Shown: positions 45,516 to 54,517, counted from the stretch's first letter. The stretch: DNA of 64,000 bases from Palsa-504 sp963742795 (GCA_963742795.1 CAVUNL010000012.1:129571-193570); one strand, 5' to 3'. Notes: generated by a model not told the origin, from the letters alone. Program-made: numbers and translations.

Positions 45516-46295
45516 TCAGCCGGTAACCGGCTCTGGCCGGGGGAAGCTCGTGGTGAAGGCGTACCGGGAGGCCCGGTACAGGTGCCGGGCGAACTCGACC
45601 GGGCGGCCGGCCTGGTCGTAGGCGATGCGCTCCATGGTCAGCAGCGCCGTGCCGCGGGTCTCGTCCAGCGTGCGGGCCTCGGAGGCCGAGGCGTTCTTCG
45701 CGCCCATGCGCTGGGTGGCCGAGTAAAGCCCGACGCCGGAGGCGCGCAGCAGCTCGTACAGGCCGTGCTGCTCGAGCATCTCGACGTTGAGCTGGACCAG
45801 CCCGGCGGGCAGGTAGTTGTGCATCAGGGCCATCGGCTCGCCGTCGGCCAGCCGGATCCGCTCCAGCGACATCACCAGTGCCCGCTCGGGCAGCTGCAGG
45901 GCCTCGGCGACCTGGTCGCTGGCGTGGCTGACCTCGGCCTTCAGCACCCGGGTGGCAGGCTTGCGGCCGCTGGCCGCCAGATCATCGTAGAGGCTGGTCA
46001 GCTCGACGTTGCGATCGATGCGCTCGTTCGCCACCAGGGTTCCCGCGCCGCGCTTGCGGACGACCAGGCCCTTGTTGGCCAGGTAGAGGAAGGCGGCCCG
46101 TACCGTGGGCCGGGACAGGCCGAGTATCTCCGCCAGCTGGACCTCGTTCTCCAGCCGGGCACCCACCTTGAGCGCGCCGGATCTGATGGCGGACTCGAAG
46201 TACTGGGCCAGCTGGAAGTACAGCGGCACCGGACTGGTCCGGTCGATGGTGATCGGGCCGCTCGCGCCGGCCTCGCGTTCAGACATCATCCTCAT
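45516..46295 (-). CDS. GntR-family regulator (HutC/FarR, UTRA domain)
   Basis: A 259-residue repressor with an N-terminal winged helix (ENEVQLAEILGLSRPTVRAA, then LANKGLVVRKRGAGTLV) and a C-terminal UTRA ligand domain (ALVMSLERIRLADGEPMALM, MERIAYDQAGRPVEFARHLY). HutC-type members sense sugars, sugar phosphates or similar pathway intermediates. It is divergent from the six-gene operon beginning at 46533 and is therefore its likely regulator. Several ATGs lie near the start; 46295 is the longest choice. Confidence 0.92.
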   Translation of the reverse strand: MRMMSEREAGASGPITIDRTSPVPLYFQLAQYFESAIRSGALKVGARLENEVQLAEILGLSRPTVRAAFLYLANKGLVVRKRGAGTLVANERIDRNVELTSLYDDLAASGRKPATRVLKAEVSHASDQVAEALQLPERALVMSLERIRLADGEPMALMHNYLPAGLVQLNVEMLEQHGLYELLRASGVGLYSATQRMGAKNASASEARTLDETRGTALLTMERIAYDQAGRPVEFARHLYRASRYAFTTSFPRPEPVTG

Positions 46296-46383
46296 CCGGG
46301 CAGGAAACCAGGCATGTTTGTTTGAACATTGTAACCACTGCAGAGTAAATCTGCTCCGCGCAGCTCTATTAGGAGGGCTCTGA

Positions 46384-46478
46384 GGGAGGCACGGAGGGGG
46401 GAGGCACGGAGATTACGGAGACCGGCGGGCGGGAACCCGTTTTCTATTTTGTCTTGACATACTCACAGACTCTTGACA
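46384..46478 (+). promoter_or_regulatory. Repeat-containing control region before the six-gene operon
   Basis: GGGAGGCACGGAG occurs twice in tandem (46384-46396 and 46399-46411). TCTTGACA occurs twice 19 bases apart (46452-46459 and 46471-46478); each contains a consensus -35 hexamer TTGACA. No clear -10 hexamer is seen. The region lies between the divergent GntR gene and the operon, so these repeats are candidates for promoter and GntR binding. Confidence 0.4.
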
Positions 46479-46532
46479 GGTCATAACGATCCGGGCGAGG
46501 ATCAGCTATCGCGACCGAGGGAGGCTGAGCGC

Positions 46533-47525
46533 ATGACCGCCGATCGCAGCCTCCGGATCGGCGTGGTGCTTGAAGCCTTTCTGGACTGGCCGCTGGACCG
46601 GGTCATGCCGTGGCTGCGCGAGCACGCGCCGGACGTCACCGACCTGGAGATCGGGGCGGGCGGCTACGCACCCCGCCCGCACTGCGACGTGCCGGCCCTG
46701 CTGGCCAGCGATCAGGCCCGGGCGGCGTGGCGGGAGAAGATCGCCCGGCACGGGCTGCGGATCGACGCGTTGAACGCCTGGGGCAACCCGCTGCACCCCG
46801 ACGCCGAACTGGCCCGGGAACACGACCGGGCGCTCCGCGACGCCATCCGGCTGGCCGCGCTGCTGGGCGTCACCCGGGTCGTGGCGCTGGCGGGCTGTCC
46901 GGGCGGCGCCGCTGGTGACCGGGTGCCGCACTTCGGGGCGGGCGGCTGGCTCCCCTACCTGGAGGGCGTCTACCAGCGGCAGTGGGAGGAGCAGATCGCG
47001 CCCTACTGGGCCGACGTGGCCGGTTTCGCCGCCGCCCAGGACCCCGCGCTGCGGGTCTGCCTGGAGCTGCACCCGGGCACCTGCGTATTCAACGTGGAGA
47101 CGTTCGGCTGGGTGGCCGCGCTCGGCCCGTCGCTGGCGGCCAACCTCGACCCGAGCCATTTCTTCTGGATGGGCATGGACGGCCACAAGGTGGCCGCGGC
47201 CCTGGGTGACCGAGTGGGGCACGTGCACGGCAAGGACACCGTCTTCCACGAGGAGCAGCTGGCCCTGAACGGCCTGCTCGACCGGCGCTGGCCCGAGCCG
47301 GCCGCCGAGATGCCGTGGACGTTCGCGGTACCCGGCCGGGGCCACGACCGGGACTGGTGGGCAGGGCTGGTCCGCGCGCTGGACGGCTCGCAGGCGCAGG
47401 TCATCTCGATCGAGCACGAGGACCCGTTCGTCCCGGCCACCAGCGGCGTCCCGGAGGCCGCGCGGCTGCTGCGGACCGCGATCGACGACGCCGCGATCGA
47501 CGACGCCGCGCTGGAGCCGGCGTGA
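46533..47525 (+). CDS. Sugar phosphate isomerase/epimerase-type TIM-barrel enzyme
   Basis: A 330-residue xylose-isomerase-like (AP endonuclease 2) TIM barrel. Metal ligands are apparent in VCLELHPGTCVF (Glu), AANLDPSHFFWMG (Asp/His), VGHVHGKDTVF (His/Asp) and VISIEHEDPF (Glu). The ATG at 46533 follows GAGG by several bases. The gene ends in a duplicated AIDDA element (see findings) and overlaps the next gene by four bases. Such barrels isomerise sugars or keto-cyclitols, or eliminate 3-keto-glycosides. First gene of the six-gene operon. Confidence 0.85.
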   Translation: MTADRSLRIGVVLEAFLDWPLDRVMPWLREHAPDVTDLEIGAGGYAPRPHCDVPALLASDQARAAWREKIARHGLRIDALNAWGNPLHPDAELAREHDRALRDAIRLAALLGVTRVVALAGCPGGAAGDRVPHFGAGGWLPYLEGVYQRQWEEQIAPYWADVAGFAAAQDPALRVCLELHPGTCVFNVETFGWVAALGPSLAANLDPSHFFWMGMDGHKVAAALGDRVGHVHGKDTVFHEEQLALNGLLDRRWPEPAAEMPWTFAVPGRGHDRDWWAGLVRALDGSQAQVISIEHEDPFVPATSGVPEAARLLRTAIDDAAIDDAALEPA

Positions 47526-48661
47526 CCAAGGTCCGGGTCGGCCTGGTCGGGACCGGTGTCATCGCCCAGGTCATGCACCTGCACTACCTGGCCGAACTAG
47601 CCGACCGGTTCGAGGTCGCGGCGGTCTGCGACCTGGACGGTGAAAGCGCCCGGGCATGCGCCGAACGCTACGGCATCCAGGCCGCCTTCACCGACTGGCG
47701 CGAGCTGGTCGCGCACCCGCTCGACGCGGTGATGGTGCTCACCTCGGGCAGCCACGCGCCGATCGCCGAGGCGGCCGCCCGGGCCGGACGGCACGTGTTC
47801 GTGGAGAAGCCGATGTGCTATTCGGCCGCCGAAGGCCAGGCCATGGTGGCCGCGGCCGACCAGGCCAGGGTGATCTTGATGGTCGGCTACCCGAAACGGT
47901 ACGACCCGGCGTTCACGCGGATGCGGGAGGAGACGGCCGAGCTGGAGGGCGCCCGGCTGCTGCGGGTGACGACGTCCGAGTCGCCGCTGCGGCCCTACAT
48001 CGGGCACTACCCGCTGCTGCCGCGGGTCCCGCTGCCCGCCGAGGTGGCCGACGGCCTGCGGGCGGACAGCCAGGAGCGGATCAAGTCGGCGACCAGCACG
48101 GCCACCGAGCTGGAGCGGCAGGTCTACGAGATGGTGCTGCTGGACACCCTGGTCCACGAGCTGAACACGGTGCGCGGCCTGCTCGGCGAGCCGACCCGGC
48201 TGGACTACGCCAGCCTGGCCCTGGACCACGTCACCGTGATGCTGCGGTTCGGTGACCTGCCCGCCGCTATCCACTGGATCGACCTGCCCGGCATCGCGCG
48301 GTACGAGATGGAGTTCGCCCTGTACGCGCCGGACCGCCGGCTGCGGCTGACCTTCCCGTCCCCGTTCCTGCGCAACGAGCCGGCCGTGCTGGAGATCGAG
48401 GGCGGCACCGGGAGCACGGGCCGTTCCTGGCGGACCGAGGAGGTTGTCGGGTACGAGAGCGGGTTCAAGAGCGAACTGGTGGCGTTCCACGACAGCATCG
48501 TCACCGGCCGCCCGCCGCCCACCTCGGGCCGGGACGGTCTGCGGGACGTGATCCTGTGCCAGGCCATCATCGACAGCCACCACCGGTCGGCACCGGTCGA
48601 CCATCCCACAGAGAGCGACGCGGGACTTGCAGGCAGCGAAGCGGGAGGCACAACCGGATGA
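47522..48661 (+). CDS. Gfo/Idh/MocA-family dehydrogenase
   Basis: A 379-residue NAD(P)-dependent oxidoreductase. Rossmann start KVRVGLVGTGVIAQVMHLHY, EKP motif in HVFVEKPMCYSAAEG, and the catalytic-domain segment VLLDTLVHELNTVRGLLGEP with a His in the active-site position. Start GTG overlaps the upstream stop (GTGA) and the end overlaps the next ATG (ATGA). It is longer than the iolG copy and clearly a different subgroup, probably oxidising a sugar or cyclitol hydroxyl. Confidence 0.88.
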   Translation: MTKVRVGLVGTGVIAQVMHLHYLAELADRFEVAAVCDLDGESARACAERYGIQAAFTDWRELVAHPLDAVMVLTSGSHAPIAEAAARAGRHVFVEKPMCYSAAEGQAMVAAADQARVILMVGYPKRYDPAFTRMREETAELEGARLLRVTTSESPLRPYIGHYPLLPRVPLPAEVADGLRADSQERIKSATSTATELERQVYEMVLLDTLVHELNTVRGLLGEPTRLDYASLALDHVTVMLRFGDLPAAIHWIDLPGIARYEMEFALYAPDRRLRLTFPSPFLRNEPAVLEIEGGTGSTGRSWRTEEVVGYESGFKSELVAFHDSIVTGRPPPTSGRDGLRDVILCQAIIDSHHRSAPVDHPTESDAGLAGSEAGGTTG

Positions 48662-49581
48662 GCGCGGACATCGCGGTGGCGAACGCCCCGGTCAGCTACG
48701 GGGCCTTCGAGCTGACCGTCGGCCACGACCCCGACGTGCCCGACGGCATCACGGTCCTGGACCAGGTGGCCGCAGCCGGGTACGCGGGCATCGACCTCGG
48801 CCCGGTCGGCTACCTGGGCAGCGGCGAGCGGCTCGGCGAACTGCTGGCCGAGCGCGGCCTCGGCCTGGCCGGGGCTTACGTGGAGCTGCCGTACGCCGAT
48901 CACGACGCGCTGGAGCGGACGCTGCCCGACCTGGACGCCATCCTGGCCGTGTTCGACGCCGTCCGGTCTTATCTCCCGGGCCCGCCGCCACGGCCGACCC
49001 TCGCTGAGGCTGGCAGCCAGGCGCGGCGGAACCGGCCCGGGCGTTCGGTCCGGGACCCTTCGCTCGGGTTCGACGCCGACGCGTGGCGCCGGTTCGCGGC
49101 CGGCCTGGCCCGGGTGATCGACCGCTGCCGTGACCGGGGCTACGAGCCGACCTTCCACCCGGAGACCGGCACCCACGTCGAGGCGCCGTGGGAGATCGAG
49201 CGGGTGCTCGAGGTGTCTGACGTCGGGCTGTGCCTGGAGACCGGGCACATGCTGCTCGGCGGCGGCGACCCGGTGGCCATGCTCCGCGACCTCGGCGACC
49301 GGGTCAACCACGTGCACCTCAAGGACGCCCGGCTGCCGGTTATGGCCGAGATCATCGCGGACGAGGCGCCGGTGACCGAGATCTGGACCCGGGAGGCGTT
49401 CTGCGCGCTGGGCGGCGGCGACCTGGACGCCGACGCCGTGCTGGACGGCCTGCGCCGGATCTCGTTCGGCGGCTGGCTGGTGGTCGAGCAGGACATCCTG
49501 CCGCGCAGCGCCGAGCGGTTCGCCCGCGCGGCGGCCGAGCAGCGGCACAACCGCGAGTTCCTGACCGCGCGCGGCCTGTAA
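48658..49581 (+). CDS. IolE/IolI-like TIM-barrel enzyme (candidate 2-keto-myo-inositol dehydratase or isomerase)
   Basis: A 307-residue barrel. The start IAVANAPVSYGAFELTVG and the segment GIDLGPVGYLGSGERL resemble IolE/IolH-type proteins. Metal ligands lie in EPTFHPETGTHVEAP, GLCLETGHMLLGGGDP and VNHVHLKDARLP (His/Asp), with a final Glu in WLVVEQDILP. It would supply the dehydratase or isomerase activity that the iol locus at 19.8-24.5 kb lacks. It is translationally coupled to the preceding dehydrogenase. Assigning it to one cyclitol reaction would need assay. Confidence 0.82.
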   Translation: MSADIAVANAPVSYGAFELTVGHDPDVPDGITVLDQVAAAGYAGIDLGPVGYLGSGERLGELLAERGLGLAGAYVELPYADHDALERTLPDLDAILAVFDAVRSYLPGPPPRPTLAEAGSQARRNRPGRSVRDPSLGFDADAWRRFAAGLARVIDRCRDRGYEPTFHPETGTHVEAPWEIERVLEVSDVGLCLETGHMLLGGGDPVAMLRDLGDRVNHVHLKDARLPVMAEIIADEAPVTEIWTREAFCALGGGDLDADAVLDGLRRISFGGWLVVEQDILPRSAERFARAAAEQRHNREFLTARGL

Positions 49582-49630
49582 GAGGGGCACTGTAAAAGGA
49601 GCACATTAACGAGAGGCGAGAGCTGTCACC

Positions 49631-50623
49631 ATGGCACCGTTCGGAATAGGACTTATTGGTGCCGGGCGCATGGGCCGCACCCATCTGCGGGCCCTCGCCG
49701 GCTCAGACGCGGTAAAAGTGGCCGCCATCGCGGAGATGTCGCCGGCCGCCCGCGAGGCCGTGGCCGCGACGGGCGCGGCGGTCTACGAGAGCGTCGCGGA
49801 GATGCTGGACCGGGCGGCGCCGGACGGGGTGCTCATCGCCGCTCCCACCGACCAGCACGGCGCGATCATCGCCGAGGTCGCCGCGCGCGGGCTGCCCATC
49901 TTGTGCGAGAAACCATGCGGGCTGACCGCCGCCGCCGCGCAGGCGTCGGCGCAGGCCGCGGCGGCGGCCGGGGTGCCGCTGCAGGTGGCCTACTGGCGGC
50001 GGTTCGTGCCGGGCCTGCGGCAGCTGCATGACCGGATCGCCGCGGGCGAGCTCGGCGTCATCCACCTGGTCACCTGTTACCAGTGGGACGAGCGGCCGCC
50101 GTCGCCGGTCTTCCGCGCGCACAGCGGCGGGATCGCGATCGACATGGGCGTGCACGAGTTCGATCAGCTGCGCTGGCTGACCGGCCAGGACATCGCGAGC
50201 CTGGCCGTGGTGTCGTCCGGCTCGGCGCCCGACGGGATCGCCGACGTGGACGGCGCGCAGGTGGTCCTCACCCTGTCCGCCGGCGCCACCGGGTTCGTCT
50301 CGCTGGGCCGCTACTTCCCGGTCGGGGACATCGTCTGGGCCGAGGCGTTCGGCACCCGGGGGCACGAGCGGTGCGACGTCATCGACCCGGCCGAGGGCGA
50401 GGTCGCCCAGCTCGAGGCGCTACGCGCTCAGGCGGAGAGCTTCGCGTCGTTCGCGGCGGGCGGGCCGTGCGAGGGCGCGACGGCCGCCGACGCGATCGCG
50501 GCGCTGACCGCGGCCGAGCGGGTTACCGCCGCGATACCCGCCATGTCCGCGGGCCAGCACGTCGCGGGCCAGCACGTCAGCGACGGTCTGCCGCCCAGCT
50601 ACCGGCACCGGCCCGGCGGATGA
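49631..50623 (+). CDS. Gfo/Idh/MocA-family dehydrogenase (inositol 2-dehydrogenase-like)
   Basis: A 330-residue oxidoreductase. It begins FGIGLIGAGRMGRTHLRALA, carries ILCEKPCGLTAAAAQ and the substrate segment GGIAIDMGVHEFDQLRWLTG, close in pattern to IolG-type enzymes (G-x..DMxxHDxDxxRW). It starts 49 bases after the IolE-like gene and overlaps the next dehydrogenase by four bases. The C-terminus holds a duplicated AGQHV pentapeptide. Confidence 0.88.
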   Translation: MAPFGIGLIGAGRMGRTHLRALAGSDAVKVAAIAEMSPAAREAVAATGAAVYESVAEMLDRAAPDGVLIAAPTDQHGAIIAEVAARGLPILCEKPCGLTAAAAQASAQAAAAAGVPLQVAYWRRFVPGLRQLHDRIAAGELGVIHLVTCYQWDERPPSPVFRAHSGGIAIDMGVHEFDQLRWLTGQDIASLAVVSSGSAPDGIADVDGAQVVLTLSAGATGFVSLGRYFPVGDIVWAEAFGTRGHERCDVIDPAEGEVAQLEALRAQAESFASFAAGGPCEGATAADAIAALTAAERVTAAIPAMSAGQHVAGQHVSDGLPPSYRHRPGG

Positions 50624-51765
50624 GCGCGGCACCGCCGCCCCTGCGGATCGGCATCGCCGGCTACGGGGTGATGGGCAAGGCGCACAACTACGGCTACCGG
50701 GTCGCGCCGCTGGTGCGCCGCCTGCCGGTGACACCGGTGGTCACGGTGATGTCCGGTCGGGACGCCGGGGCGCTCGCCGCGGCAGCTCGCGCGTACGGGG
50801 TGCCGGAAATCGTGACCGACTGGCGCGAGCTGATCGGCCGGGACGACGTGGACGTGGTGGACATCTGCACCCCGCCCGGCACCCACGCGCAGATCGCGAC
50901 CCAGGCCGCGGCGGCGGGCAAGGCGGTGCTGTGCGAGAAGCCGCTGGCCCTGACCTACGCGGAGGCGGCCGGTGCGCTGACCGCGGTGACGCGGGCCGGG
51001 GTGCACAACGCGGTCGGCTTCAACTACCGGCGGCTGCCCGCGATCGCGCTGATGCGGCGGATGATCGCCGACGGCGCGGTCGGCCAGATCAGGCTGTGGC
51101 GGGCCGCCTGGCTGTCCGACGAGTTCGCCGACCCGGCCACGCCCTGGGACTGGCGTTTCGACCGGGCCATGGGCGGCACGACCATCGCCGACCTGGGCAG
51201 CCACCTGATCGACATGGCCCTGTGCATGGCCGGCCCGGTGGACAGCGTCTGCGCGCAGGCGGTGACCTTCATCGGCTCTCGGCCTGCCGGGGACGGCGGG
51301 ACCGCACCGGTGACCGTGGACGACGCCGCGAGCGCGCTGCTTCGCTTCGAGTCCGGGGCGCGCGGAACCATGGAGGTGGCCCGGGCCGCGGTGCGCCGGC
51401 CCTGTGACTTCACCGTTGAGGTGAACGGCAGCCAGGGCACGCTGGTGTTCAGCTACGCCCGGCTGAATGAGTTGTGGTACGGCGGCGCGGACGACGACAT
51501 CCGGCTGTACGGGATGCGCCGGATCCGTGCCGAACACCCGTCGCACCCCTACGCGGCGCAATGGTGGCCGATCGGCCAGGGTGTCGGTTACGGCTCCTCG
51601 TTCGCCAACCAGGCCGCCGACCTGCTGGAGGGCTGGCCGGACGCGCCGTGGCGCCCGAACTTCGCTGACGGCGCCGCGGTCCAGGCGGTGTGCGGCGCGA
51701 TGGAAACCTCGGCCGCCTCGGGCCGCTGGGTGAGCGTCAGCGAGGTGCTGGCGAGCGCGCTGTGA
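50620..51765 (+). CDS. Gfo/Idh/MocA-family dehydrogenase
   Basis: A 381-residue oxidoreductase: RIGIAGYGVMGKAHNYGYRV, AVLCEKPLALTYAEAAG, GFNYRRLPAIALMRRM and GGTTIADLGSHLIDMALCMA. The insert WDWRFDRAMGGTTIADLG and the C-terminal YGSSFANQAADLLEGWPD are typical of the larger sugar-oxidising subgroup. It is the third dehydrogenase of the operon, overlapping the previous gene (ATGA). Three paralogues in one operon suggest successive oxidations or different stereo-positions. Confidence 0.88.
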   Translation: MSAAPPPLRIGIAGYGVMGKAHNYGYRVAPLVRRLPVTPVVTVMSGRDAGALAAAARAYGVPEIVTDWRELIGRDDVDVVDICTPPGTHAQIATQAAAAGKAVLCEKPLALTYAEAAGALTAVTRAGVHNAVGFNYRRLPAIALMRRMIADGAVGQIRLWRAAWLSDEFADPATPWDWRFDRAMGGTTIADLGSHLIDMALCMAGPVDSVCAQAVTFIGSRPAGDGGTAPVTVDDAASALLRFESGARGTMEVARAAVRRPCDFTVEVNGSQGTLVFSYARLNELWYGGADDDIRLYGMRRIRAEHPSHPYAAQWWPIGQGVGYGSSFANQAADLLEGWPDAPWRPNFADGAAVQAVCGAMETSAASGRWVSVSEVLASAL

Positions 51766-51818
51766 CCTGCGCCGAATGCCCTATACGATGGCCTGATCCT
51801 AGTGACAGGAGTGGCGTC

Positions 51819-52841
51819 TTGAGCGCTTCGATTGCCGAGCGGCTGCAGGCCGGGACCGTGCTCGGCGCCGAGGGTTACGTCTTCGAGCTGGAACGGCGCG
51901 GCTACATCAAGGCCGGGCCGTTCGTGCCCGAGGTGGTACTGGACTTTCCCGACGCGGTGCGCCAGCTGCACCGGGAGTTCCTGCGCGCGGGCGCGGAGGT
52001 AATGGTCGCGCTGACCTACTACGCGCACCGGGAGAAACTGCGGGACGTGGGACGTGAGGGCGACCTGGAGGCGATGAACCGGCAGGCCGTTCGGATTGCC
52101 CGCGAGGTGGCGCGCGAAGGTGACGCTCTAGTGGCCGGGAACGTGTGCAACACCTGGGCCTACGACCCCGATGACCCGGCGACCGTCGCTACCGTCCGCG
52201 CGATGTACGCCGAGCAGTTGGGCTGGGCGGCCGAGGAGGGCGTCGACTTCGTCATCTCCGAAACCAACGACTACCTGGGCGAGGCGCTGATCGCGCTGGA
52301 CGTCATCCAGGGGCTCGGGCTGCCCGCGATGGTAACGATGGCTCCCACGCAGCCCAAGCTGACCCGGGACGGCTACGAATACGCGGACGCGTGCCGCATC
52401 CTGGCCGCCGAAGGAGCGCTGGTCGTCGGGCTGAACTGCGACCGCGGGCCGCGGACCATGCTGCCGCTGATGGCGAGGATCCGGGAGTCGGTGGAGTGCG
52501 CGGTGGCGGTCCAGCCGGTCCCCTACCGGACCGACGCGATCGCGCCGACCATGGAGACCCTCCGCTCCCCCGACGGCGAGCGGGCCTTCCCGATCGCGCT
52601 CGATTCGTTCACCTGTACGCGCTTCGACATGGCGCAGTTCGCCGTCCAGGCCCGCGACCTGGGCGTGAACTACGTGGGCATCTGCTGCGGCGCGGGCCCG
52701 CACCACGTGCGAGCCATGGCCGAGGCGCTCGGCCGCGAGGTCCCGGCCAGCAAGTACTCACCGTCGATGGATCTCCACCCGATGTTCCGGGCTGATGTCT
52801 CGGCCAAGGATGCGGCCTTCCTGCACAGCTGGAATGCCTAA
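51819..52841 (+). CDS. Homocysteine S-methyltransferase-family protein
   Basis: A 340-residue barrel of the homocysteine S-methyltransferase family, which uses zinc bound by three Cys to move methyl groups from betaine, S-methylmethionine or methylcobalamin. Visible are LTYYAHREKL, ISETNDYLGEALIAL, VVGLNCDRGPRTM (first Cys) and VGICCGAGPHHVRAM (the GGCCG motif, here GICCG). The TTG at 51819 is chosen because AGGAG lies 7 bases upstream and no other in-frame start is near. Its position as last gene of a cyclitol/sugar operon is unusual and suggests a demethylation or methyl-transfer role there. Confidence 0.82.
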   Translation: MSASIAERLQAGTVLGAEGYVFELERRGYIKAGPFVPEVVLDFPDAVRQLHREFLRAGAEVMVALTYYAHREKLRDVGREGDLEAMNRQAVRIAREVAREGDALVAGNVCNTWAYDPDDPATVATVRAMYAEQLGWAAEEGVDFVISETNDYLGEALIALDVIQGLGLPAMVTMAPTQPKLTRDGYEYADACRILAAEGALVVGLNCDRGPRTMLPLMARIRESVECAVAVQPVPYRTDAIAPTMETLRSPDGERAFPIALDSFTCTRFDMAQFAVQARDLGVNYVGICCGAGPHHVRAMAEALGREVPASKYSPSMDLHPMFRADVSAKDAAFLHSWNA

Positions 52842-53030
52842 TTCTTTTGGCCGAACGGCGCGTGGTGCGTCATTCCGGTTCGCGTTCCTGTTGCGCCGTA
52901 GCAAGAGCAGGCACGCTGCGCCATCGACACGGAAACCGGGACACGCAACCCGGGACCGGGCGCACCACGGGTCGCTCCTGAACCACAGCACCCGCGCGCA
53001 CCACCGTGGCGACGCACCGAGGGCGGCCGC

Positions 53031-53345
53031 TTAGGCCCAGAAGTCAAGGCCGGCCTGGGGGTCGGTGGTCGACGTCCAGAACTCGGTGATCTTGCCGTCG
53101 CCGTCGTTGTGGCTGACGTTCACCACCGGAACCTCGATCGACTTGCCGTTGCGCGAGGCGGTCAGCGTGGCCAGTACCACGGTGTGCTCGTCGTTCGCGA
53201 GGATGTCGTGCACGTCCAGCCGGAACGTGCCGCCGGTCTCCTCGGCCAGCCCGGCCGAAGAAGCCGAATACCTGATCGCGGCCGCGGTAGTCGCCGCTGA
53301 GCGGCCCGACGCCCTGGGCGTGCCAGATCAGACGGCCCCGCGGCC
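53031..53345 (-). pseudogene. SnoaL/NTF2-like protein, frameshifted and lacking a start
   Basis: The C-terminal frame (DILANDEHTVVLATLTASRN to GLDFWA) is intact. The middle part (LIWHAQGVGPLSGDYRGRDQ, then VFGFFGR) lies in a different frame, the shift being one base in the GGCC run near 53251. Further upstream the frame hits a TAA with no usable start codon. This is a NTF2/SnoaL-like ligand-binding protein that has decayed. The stretch 52842-53030 before it is non-coding. Confidence 0.75.
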
Positions 53346-53563
53346 CGCTCTGGTTGCATACACTGGCGGTAATCGCTTATACCGGTGATGGCTCCGGTGC
53401 GCCGCGAAGCACCGCATGAGATGACACACACCTCACGATCAGGCCGGGAGCGGCTCACGGGCCGGTGAGCGGCCCGCAGATCCGGGTCCGGACCCGCCAG
53501 GATCTGGCCCGCCAGCGGCGTCAACACCGCCACTAATGCTGGAACCACCTCATCGCGGCTCCC

Positions 53564-53989
53564 TTGTGGCCGATGCACGGGGCGAACCTCGGAACGCTCC
53601 TGCGGACCTGCGACGCGGTCGGCGCCTGCCTGGCCGTACCTCGCCTGCCCTGGGTGCCCGAGGCGCTGGCCCGCGGAAACACCCTGCACCGGCCGGCCTG
53701 CGTGCACTGGACCGGGCGGGACGCCTGCGGGTGGCTGCTGGAGCAGCGGACCACCGGGACCCGGATCGTCGGGGTCGAGCTCGCCGAGGAGTCGGTCAGG
53801 CTGGCCGACCTGCCCGCGGCCCTGGAGCGCACGATCGCGGTGCTCGGGCACGAGCAGACGGGCATCCCGCCCGAGGCTCTGGACCTGCTCGACGTGGCCG
53901 TCGAGATCCCGATGATCGGCTCGGGCAAGAGCCTGAACGTCGCCGTGGCGGGGTCCCTCGTGCTGTACCGCCTGGCCGGGTTCTTGTGA
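53564..53989 (+). CDS. SpoU/TrmH-family RNA 2'-O-methyltransferase, short at the N-terminus
   Basis: SPOUT-fold methyltransferase. Motif 1 is PMHGANLGTLLRTCDAVGAC, motif 2 TIAVLGHEQTGIPPEALDLL and motif 3 IPMIGSGKSLNVAVAGSLVL, which carries the SAM-binding knot. Starting at TTG 53564, the product is 141 residues. The frame is closed by a TAA only nine codons further upstream, while relatives have some extra residues ending ..AAPLWPMHGANLG. The catalytic core is complete, so it may be active, or slightly truncated. Confidence 0.82.
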   Translation: MWPMHGANLGTLLRTCDAVGACLAVPRLPWVPEALARGNTLHRPACVHWTGRDACGWLLEQRTTGTRIVGVELAEESVRLADLPAALERTIAVLGHEQTGIPPEALDLLDVAVEIPMIGSGKSLNVAVAGSLVLYRLAGFL

Positions 53990-54517
53990 TGCGATCATCA
54001 TTAGCATGGTTCACGGTCACGTCCCGGCTGGGGAGCCCGCCCAGAGGCACAGCGGATTGTGGTGGCAGGACTGGCAGCCTGGGCTGATGCACGAGCCGAC
54101 CGCCTTGGCCTGCCGCCGCCGATGGGCAGCGAGCGCTGTCGCTGACGCTCGGCGAGGCGCCGGGCGACTACCTCCGTGGCTGACCTTCCGCGTTAGACGG
54201 ACCGCACTTGGCTGACCGCTCGTAATTACGACAGCATGCGCCAGGGACTGACTTCGGCCGACCGGAGACGACCGCCCTGCAGCGTCTGACGGCGCCGGCG
54301 CCCGCGGCCACCTGGCGAGGCCGGCCAGGACTTGGGGCGCCCGTCCGATTGCAGTGATCAGGTACGCCTTGAAGTTAGGGTCGGCATAGCGCGAGCAGAG
54401 GGCTGCCGTCAAGATCGATGCCTTGCTGTCGGCCATCAGGTCTATGGACATGGGCGGCCCGCAATGCTGACGAGCAAGCACCCGGTCCGCGGGCGGCCGC
54501 AGTGACAAACTGGGCCG
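53990..54517. other. Intergenic stretch without clear gene
   Basis: About 530 bases between the methyltransferase and the GNAT-AAA+ gene. On the minus strand a long open frame runs through here and antisense to the next gene; its end (about 54017-54120) encodes a Cys-rich SCISPGCQSCHHNPLC, but no start or ribosome-binding site marks it as a gene. Nothing else is seen. Confidence 0.4.
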
